A stretch of DNA of 64,000 nt from Rheum nobile. Its lineage: Eukaryota > Streptophyta > Magnoliopsida > Caryophyllales > Polygonaceae. Both the position numbers and the translations under genes were made by a program. Positions 57,898 through 64,000 of this stretch are shown here, in pieces (position 1 is the stretch's first letter; each line of letters opens with the position of its first letter). Under the pieces are notes generated by a model. It made no database searches, had not been told where the DNA came from, and was given only the letters and a program-made list of their open reading frames with translations. The stretch spans positions 1,612,001 through 1,676,000 of the forward strand of contig WOAB01000598.1 in assembly GCA_027886185.1 (NCBI GenBank), given 5' to 3'.

Positions 57898-60290
57898 AGG
57901 TACCCCATTCCTAGACTTGTTGATATGTTGGACGAGCTCCATGGTCCACAAGTCTTTTCCAAGGATGATTTGAGGAGTGTCTACCACCAAATCAGTATCT
58001 GAGATGGAGATGAGTGGAAGACAACCTTCAAGACTAAGGGAGGCCTCTATGAGTGGATGGTGATGCCATTCAGATTATCAAATGCTCCAAGTACCTTCAT
58101 GAGGCTAATGAATGATGTGCTTAGATCTTTCATTGGAAAGTTTGTGGTGGTGTACTTTGATGACATCCTTATCTATTCAAAGGATGAAAAGGATCATTTG
58201 GAGCATCTTGAGCAAGTATTCTCAGTTTTGCGCAAGCAACATCTTTATGCCAAGCTTGAGAAGTGTGAGTTCCTTTCATCAAGCATTGTCTTCCTTGGCT
58301 ATATGGTGTCCAAGGATGGGATTTGAGTTGATCAATCCAAGGTGGAAGCTATTCGCACATGGCCAACTCCGAAGTCCATTTCTGATGTGAGGAGCTTCCA
58401 TGGATTATCCTCTTTCTACCAGAGGTTTATTCACAATTTCATCTCATATATGGCCCCTAATACTGAGTGCTTGAAGAATGGTTCATTTACATGGACCCAA
58501 TCTGCCCAACGAGCTTTTGAGGCTATCAAGCAAAAGCTTTGCACTGCACCTATTTTTGCTTTGCCGGATTTTGATCAAGTCTTTGAAGTTGAGTGTGATG
58601 CAAGTGGAGTTGGAATTAGAGCTGTTCTTGTTCAAAATAAGCGTCCCATTGCTTATTTTAGTGAGAAACTCAATGGAGCAAGGCTCAACTACAATACCTA
58701 CAACAAGGAGTTCTATGTTATTGTTCGTGCCTTGGATCATTAGAGTCATTATTTGAAGCCTAAGCAGTTTGTGCTACATTCTAATCATGAGGCCTTGAAA
58801 TACATCAATGGTCAACACAAGTTGAGTTCTAGACATGCTAAGTGGGTGGAGTTCCTCCAACCTTTCTCCTTTGTGTCCAAACACAAGGCGGGAAAATGCA
58901 ACGTTGTGGCTGATGCTCTTTCAAGGAGATACTCATTGCTTGCTGTTCTTGAGGCTAAGGTGTTGGGATTTAGCTTCATCAAGGAGCTATACTTGGAGGA
59001 TACTGATTTCTCTCCATACTTCAGTCGGGAAGATAGCACCTTGCCAAGTTCATACACTATCCAAGATGGGTTTCTTTTCAAAGGAAACAAGCGATGTATT
59101 CCCATAGGCTCAATTTGGGATCTTCTTATTCGAGAAGCTCATGGAGGAGGCATAGCTGGTCATTTTGGCATCAATAAGACGCTGGATATCTTATCCGAGC
59201 ACTTTTATTGGCCATGTTCGAGTGGAGATGTTCATGCCATTATCTCGAGGTGTGCTACTTGTCATCGTGCCAAATCTCAGTTTCATCATGGCATGCATAC
59301 TCCTCTTCCGGTCCCAAGTCGTCCATGGGAGGATGTTAGCATGGATTTCATTGTAGCCCTTCCAAGAACGTAGCGGGGCAAAGATGCTATCATGGTTGTT
59401 GTTGATCGCTTCTCAAAGATGGCACACTTTGTTCCTTGTCACAAGACCGACGATGCATCTCACATTGCTGAGCTTTATTTCAAGGAGATCATTCGTCTTC
59501 ATGGAGTCCCAAAGTCCATTGTTTCAGATCGGGATACTAAGTTCATGAGCTATTTTTGGAAGACTTTGTATAGGATGCTTGGTACTCGACTCCTTTTCAG
59601 CACTTCATATCACCCACAAACGGATGGTCAGACTGAGGTTACCAACCTACTCTAACCACCCTACTTCGTAGCTTGATCAAGAAGTCTCTCAAGGAGTGGG
59701 ATTTGAAGTTTTCTCATGCTGAGTTTGCCTACAATCGATCACCATGCTATTCAACCGGGAAGACTCCATTTGAGGTGAATTATGGGATGAATCCTCTCAC
59801 CCCCATTGATCTTATTTCTTTTCCATCTCAGTCTCGTGTTAGCTTTGAAGTCGAGGAACGAGCTAAGGAAATGAAGAAGTTACATGAGCAGATTCGAACC
59901 AGAATTGAGAATGTCAATGAGATGTACAAGCAACGGGCTAATAAGCATCGCAAGAAGGCTATTTTCCAGCCCGGTGATCTAGTTTAGTTGCATCTTCGTA
60001 AGGAGAGATTTCCTTCCAAGAGAAAAAGCAAGCTCATGCCCCGATCAGACGATCCTTTTAAAGTCCTTGAGCGCATTGGTGATAATGCTTACAAGCTGGA
60101 AATCCCCGAAGATATGTCAATTTCAGCAACTTTCAATGTTGGAGATCTTTCACCATACTTGGAAGATGAATTTCTTGAGGATTTGAGGGCAAATCCAAAA
60201 CAACCCAAGGAGGTTGATGCGGGAGCAAGTGACAATGAAGCTAAACTGAGTAACATGCCTAAACACGAGCCGAGTCGATCAAGATATTAA
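57898..60290 (+). pseudogene. Pol of element F: RT, RNase H, integrase
   Basis: Begins inside RT (PRLVDMLDELHG) and continues with the catalytic YFDD near 58156, RNase H (VECDASGVGI with the family Asp), a zinc region (HFGINKTLDILS, CATCHRAK) and integrase core (MDFIVALP, SDRDTKF, TEVTN), ending SATFNVGDLSPYLEDEF. Four or more in-frame stops (58000, 58324, 58741, 59371 and 59985) and one single-base deletion near 59648 break it. The stops at 58741 and 59985 fall where relatives have Trp, and the one at 59371 fits a Gln codon. Confidence 0.9.
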
Positions 60291-60870
60291 ACATGAAGTA
60301 TTATTCTTCCAGAATTTACTTGCATGTGCAACAACACCTTTGCTCGGTAATGGTAAGATTGGATGCACTCTTCTTACTTGACTTAATGTGTTGGAGAATT
60401 GATGAGGACATGAGAATTAGAAACAAGCATGCACTTAGCAGCCATGGGAGTGTCTTTCCTACTTTAGCTTTATTTATCTTTTCAATTGCCTTGGAAGTTG
60501 ATGCATTAAATGCTCTAGTTGTTGGCTGAGCATAGTTTTGAATTATCTTGCATTTTCTAGACAATTTAAGTATAATCCCGTTGGTTTTGATGCTCCTCTA
60601 TATATGGAGGCCTAATCTTTGTATTTTCAGCAGATTTGAATGATATTAATCACCCGTTTGAGGTCATATTCAGAAAACTGAATTTTCTACCCAAATCTTG
60701 TTCTCTTTATCAAGTTTAGGCTTGTGGTGAGTCAAGTAGGCCCTTTATCCTTGAGTTGGTGGTGCATCCTTTATGCTCTTGGTGGTGAGCTGCATCTATC
60801 CTTGGTTCTTATCTTTAGATCTATCCTTGTACGAGCTGAAGTGTTGAACATCACGCATCAGAAAGTAGAA
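60291..60870 (+). repeat. 3' noncoding end and possible LTR of element F
   Basis: No coding sequence. A TATA-like CTCTATATATGGAGGC at 60594-60609 and the position after integrase suggest a short LTR of about 0.5 kb ending near AACATCACGCA (60870). No second copy is in the window, so limits are guesses. Confidence 0.4.
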
Positions 60871-61095
60871 AAGAATGGCGCCGCTTAGCTGACCAATCTC
60901 CAATCTTCACAAATCTTCAATGAAACTTCATAAACACTTAGGGCTAGAGAGAGTGGCAAAAAGAGGCAGAAAATAACGTAAGAGCTGCCAAAGAAAACCC
61001 TAAAAAGTATTTATACCGTCCTAAAATAAAATGGGCGAAAAAATAAGAATCCGGGTCCGCGCGCCAACCGCACGGTTTGTGACAAACCCAATTTA
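60871..61095 (-). other. Unassigned, promoter-like on minus strand
   Basis: No gene. Read on the minus strand, GGTATAAATACTTTTTAGGG (61018-60999) looks like a TATA box with an initiator region, so this could be part of an LTR or promoter of unknown origin. Confidence 0.25.
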
Positions 61096-61778
61096 GGGGT
61101 AGATGGGTATATACCCATCAAATTTTATCTAATTGGATATATGTCCATCAAAATCTAAAAATTGGATATATATATATACCCATAAAATTATAAAAATCTT
61201 GTATAATTATCCTTTATGTGTTTTTATCTAATACTATTAAACCAAAATAACATAATTAAAATAAATATCAATTTAAGTAACAAATAAATACAAAAATAAC
61301 ACAAATTTCCCTAAAAACCAAAATCCATCAAACTAGAAGTATTTAAATTTGTTTCCAGAAAAAATAGAAATAAAGTAGTGTTATTAAAACATGGTCTTTG
61401 TATGTTTCTGATCATGCACAAAAAAGAAAAAAAAATAGATAGTATCAAAGTGTCGTAAATGGCCTATGTTTATGATAAAAAATATAGTAATGACAAACTA
61501 AAAGATTTACCTACGTACAGGTGCAGGATTGAAGAAAATTAACAAGAGAGAAAAGAGAAGAAAAATAAACCTAAAAGTGAGGGGAAGGAATAAGGTTAAT
61601 TAAGAAAATATGTTAGGAGTATTTTTGGAAATTATATTTTTAATAAATATATTGAAAATCTTATCTTGGGTAATTATACAAGATTGGTATAATTTGATGG
61701 ATATATAATATATTTTTAAGATTTGATGGATATATATCCAATTAGATAAGATTTAATGGGTATATACCAAATTACCCC
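61096..61778. mobile_element. AT-rich foldback element with ~110-bp inverted repeats
   Basis: The left arm starts GGGGTAGATGGGTATATACC and the right arm, reverse complemented, GGGGTAATTTGGTATATACC; both go on through TATCTAATTGGATATAT and CCATCAAA to AATCTTGTATAATTA. The ~450-bp interior has no coding potential. Flanks (…AATTTA and TTTTAT…) give no clean target duplication, so the superfamily stays open. Confidence 0.75.
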
Positions 61779-61808
61779 TTTTATATATATTTTTTAATGA
61801 ATTTTATT

Positions 61809-62715
61809 CGATTTTTTTGCCTAGTATTCCCGAGGTAATGCGAAATTTGCAAGGTGTCCCAAAATTTTACCTATTTCGTACGGTACGCCTATTTTATTTT
61901 TATTTTTTTTTTCGTCAAATGAGCATCTATTAGTTTTTTAACAAATCCATTAAAAACAAAAAAAAATGGAGAAAAAACAACAACAAAAAAAAAAAACCCA
62001 AAACTTCGCATCGTCTTTTTCGAGCCCAATGTAAGGCTCCAAATTCGACCTCTTGCTCTTAGACATAACCTCACCACCGCTCTGAATCCAGGTGATTTGC
62101 TTATCAAGTACGGATTGGTGGTCAGTGGTGGTGGTTCTCACAGACTGAGAGTAATCGAAAGACTTACCGGACTCACCGGACTGCTCGAAGATGGCGTGGA
62201 GGCAGGCGTCGATGGTGTACTGAGCAATAATGGCCCTACTCACTGACTCCGAGGGGTTGGAGCTGGGGTGGTTGGCGGCAGTCCCGGGGATCACGGCGGC
62301 GGAGTGGAGCTGCATATCGGAGTGCGTGGCCCTGCTGCTGCACCCGGAATCCATGGAAGGAGCGATTGGGGTCACTGCGGAGCGGGAATTGAGTGGAATT
62401 GAGGGAAGGGAGGGGTCAAGGAAACCAGTAACAGGTGGAGGCGAGCGGGCACGAGCCGGTGAGCATGGGCGTAGGGTCGCCGGCGAGATGTGCACTTATC
62501 GTCGAGGGCTCGAAGAAGACGCTGCTTCTTTTAGGATTTTTTTCTTCTTTTTCTTCTTTTGTTTTTTGGTTGTTTTTATAGGATTTGTTAAAAAACTAAT
62601 AGATAGGCATTTGACAAAACAAAAACAAAACTCGGGAGTACCGCGCGAAATAGGTAAAATTTTGGGACACCTCGCGAATTTCGCCTTATCTCAGGGGTAC
62701 TAGGCAAAAAAACCG
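61809..62715. mobile_element. Pack-MULE-type element carrying a phytochrome B fragment
   Basis: A 907-bp element flanked by perfect 9-bp direct repeats AATTTTATT at 61800-61808 and 62716-62724. Its inverted ends are long: left CGATTTTTTTGCCTAGTA, right (reverse complement) CGGTTTTTTTGCCTAGTA, with similarity through GGTGTCCCAAAATTTTACCT and TCTATTAGTTTTTTAACAAA and extending about 200 bp inwards. No transposase is present. The interior is much richer in GC than the surroundings and holds coding sequence matching the N-terminus of phytochrome B on the minus strand. Long inverted ends, 9-bp duplication and captured gene sequence define a Pack-MULE. Confidence 0.88.
62022..62258 (-). pseudogene. 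PHYB: Captured, internally deleted phytochrome B fragment
   Basis: In the minus-strand frame 62495-61950, residues 81-158 match the N-terminal region of plant phytochrome B: AQYTIDACLHAIFEQSGESG and KSFDYSQSVRTTT, then QSVLDKQIT, then after IQSGGEV a second block SKSKRSNLEPYIGL. In full phytochrome B the first block lies in the N-terminal extension and the second deep in the GAF domain, so about 200 residues between are missing, including most of the PAS domain. The chromophore Cys is downstream and absent. Preceding residues (1-80) are Pro/Ser-rich and unassigned. The frame is open, so a short protein could be made if transcribed, but function is unknown. Confidence 0.85.
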
Positions 62716-62759
62716 AATTTTATTTGATATAAAATTATTTTTAGTTTATTTTTTTTATA

Positions 62760-62945
62760 AATTAATTCAGGCTTCCGGACAGACTATCCAGGCTAATGGG
62801 ATATTATCATTGATTGGATCCCGCCGGTATATAAACGGGTCGGGCTATCCGAACAAATTTGGCTAAATATAATAACCATATCCGCCCATTTATGTCGGGC
62901 CAGCCGGCCGGCCGGCCCCTGTTTGCTCAGGTTTACTAACAAGGA
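62760..62945. repeat. Possible hAT-type end, incomplete
   Basis: GC-rich sequence with CGGGTCGGGCTATCC and GGCCAGCCGGCCGGCCGGCC, ending TTTGCTCAGGTTTACTA (62922-62938). Reverse complemented this end resembles that of the hAT element at 8824. No matching left end or target duplication is seen. Confidence 0.3.
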
Positions 62946-63148
62946 TATAAAGTATTTCTGATATGATAATTTGAGGGATTAAATTTTAATTACACTGGTT
63001 AATTATTTACATATCATCAAAACTGAGATCAATGCTATAGATACTTAATAATCCAAACTACAGATGACAATGAGAAATCCCAGTCATATTTTAGCTAATA
63101 CTCTGTAGCAATCACATGGGACAAAAGTTGCACTTTGAGAGCAATTGA

Positions 63149-64000
63149 TTTTTTTTTGATAGGGTAAAAATTAGACTGAAAATCACAGAAGAAACGGTTT
63201 CTCAGCCTATAGCATACTTTCAGATGAGAGCTAAAAGTTCTAAATTTCCCTGTAAGTCTTCCAAGGCACAATGCTTGTCCAGCTTCGCAATGTAGTCGGC
63301 CACAACATTTGTTTCTCGGAAGACATGACTGATCTGCACTGTAGAAAATAGTTGTAAAACACAATGGATATCAGAAATCAAAATTTCAATATCCCAAGGA
63401 CAATGCCAGATCTTATTCGTTTACCACAGTAAGGTTGTCGCATTCAATTTGAATGTTTGTAATCCCTAGTTCATGAGCCTTAACTAAAGCACTTCTAACC
63501 GCTAAGGTTTCTGTTTGTAACGGTGTTGAAACTCCACATTTATCACCCCCTAAGAAAATTGGTTCTCCTAGGTTATTTCTAAAGATGAATCCGTATCTTG
63601 ATTCACCATTTGATTTGGTGGATCCGTTAGTGTTAATTTTGATCACCTGGTCCGATGGTTTTTTCCATTTTTTAACTGGTCTTTTATATCTGCCCGTTTT
63701 AGTTTTTATGATTTGACTATCAGTAAGACAATCAGGATTCCATGATTTCGTTTTGTTCCAAAATTCAATCTGGTTTTTAATGTACATTGGTAGATCTTTG
63801 ATATTGTCTTTGTCGTTGTTGGATCTTGCAAAGTTTTTTTGGTTCCTGTAATACCAAATACACCACCAAGAGACCACTAATTCTATGAATTACAGTCGAT
63901 CAGTTTTAATTTTTATTTCCTCCAATAATTCATATGTTTTTTTGTTACCTATGTTTAAGGATAAGATCGTTCTAAAAGTCTGTGTGTTGATTTTCTCTAT
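63149..64000 (-). pseudogene. LINE 3' end (RNase H region), continues beyond the window
   Basis: Minus-strand frame 63877-63413 starts in WWCIWYYRNQKNFA, followed by a basic linker and an RNase H segment (IKINTNGS, SRYGFIFRN, LQTETLAVRSALVKA, IQIECDNLTVVNE), all typical of the C-terminus of plant L1-type ORF2. The frame breaks near 63413, and a second frame then reads NVVADYIAKLDKHCAL-like sequence near 63300-63250. The 3' end is TTTTTACCCTATC followed by an A tail (T run at 63149-63158 on the plus strand). The body lies to the right. Confidence 0.82.

Larger units (their letters stand above)
52404..60870 (+). mobile_element. Element F: CRM-like Ty3/gypsy remnant, split by element G
   Basis: Gag-protease at 52404-53362 and reverse transcriptase to integrase at 57898-60290 belong to one plus-strand element; element G lies between. 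The integrase end reads SATFNVGDLSPY, typical of CRM and allied chromoviruses, and differs from the FHVSLL of Tekay. Its 5' end is cut at about 52404 and a stretch of protease-to-RT sequence at the G junction is missing. A short LTR may lie at 60370-60870. Confidence 0.82.

Noticed and set aside
62230..62703. Plus-strand ORF of 157 codons in the Pack-MULE
   Set aside because: It lies opposite the phytochrome-matching frame, has no recognised domain and runs into the inverted end.

Overview
The window is nuclear DNA of a flowering plant, probably a eudicot, from a transposon-dense region. Almost all of it is transposable elements, many nested in one another and most decayed. The only clear host-type gene is a 259-residue plant-specific protein of unknown function at 9639-10418. 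Plant origin is shown by Tekay/Del and CRM-like chromoviruses, Athila-like elements, plant L1-type LINEs, primer sites matching initiator tRNA-Met and tRNA-Asp, and captured fragments of phytochrome and FAR1-family genes.

Layout. 1-8008: Tekay-type Ty3/gypsy element A, complete from its primer site rightwards (5' LTR lies left of the window), with a gag-pol frame broken by three stops and an extra small reading frame before gag. 8009-8700: fragment of an older, related LTR on the minus strand. 8824-9437: non-autonomous hAT element with a perfect 8-bp target duplication. 9639-10418: host gene. 10815-12000: Mutator-like element with 9-bp duplication and a FAR1-domain exon. 12230-13205: LINE relic (+). 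14170-17678 and 27084-27540: one LINE (-) split by Tekay-type element B (17679-27083, duplication GTGAG). 27560-28665: Athila-like LTR fragment. 29912-47461: Tekay-type element C (duplication AAGAA), itself split by Athila-like element E (35592-44014, duplication AGGGA), which has gag, protease and a 3' ORF but no reverse transcriptase or integrase. 49016-49879: PIF/Harbinger transposase pseudogene. 52404-60870: remains of a CRM-like element F, split by truncated Tekay element G (53363-57897, minus). 61096-61778: AT-rich element with long inverted repeats. 61809-62715: a Pack-MULE carrying a rearranged phytochrome B fragment. 63149-64000: another LINE (-).

Relations. A and G belong to one LTR subfamily with a full polyprotein layout. 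B and C belong to a second, defective subfamily: they share the same integrase-core deletion, the same insertion in protease and the same gag stop, yet each has full LTRs and its own target duplication. They therefore look like copies of an already defective master moved in trans. Nearly all premature stops are CAG/CAA/CGA to TAG/TAA/TGA or TGG to TAG, the pattern expected from deamination of methylated cytosine in silenced elements.

The observations most worth following are the phytochrome-bearing Pack-MULE, the B/C defective lineage, the pol-less element E, the leader ORF of element A with an acylation-type N-terminus, and short GC-rich motifs recurring in LTRs and leaders of unrelated families.
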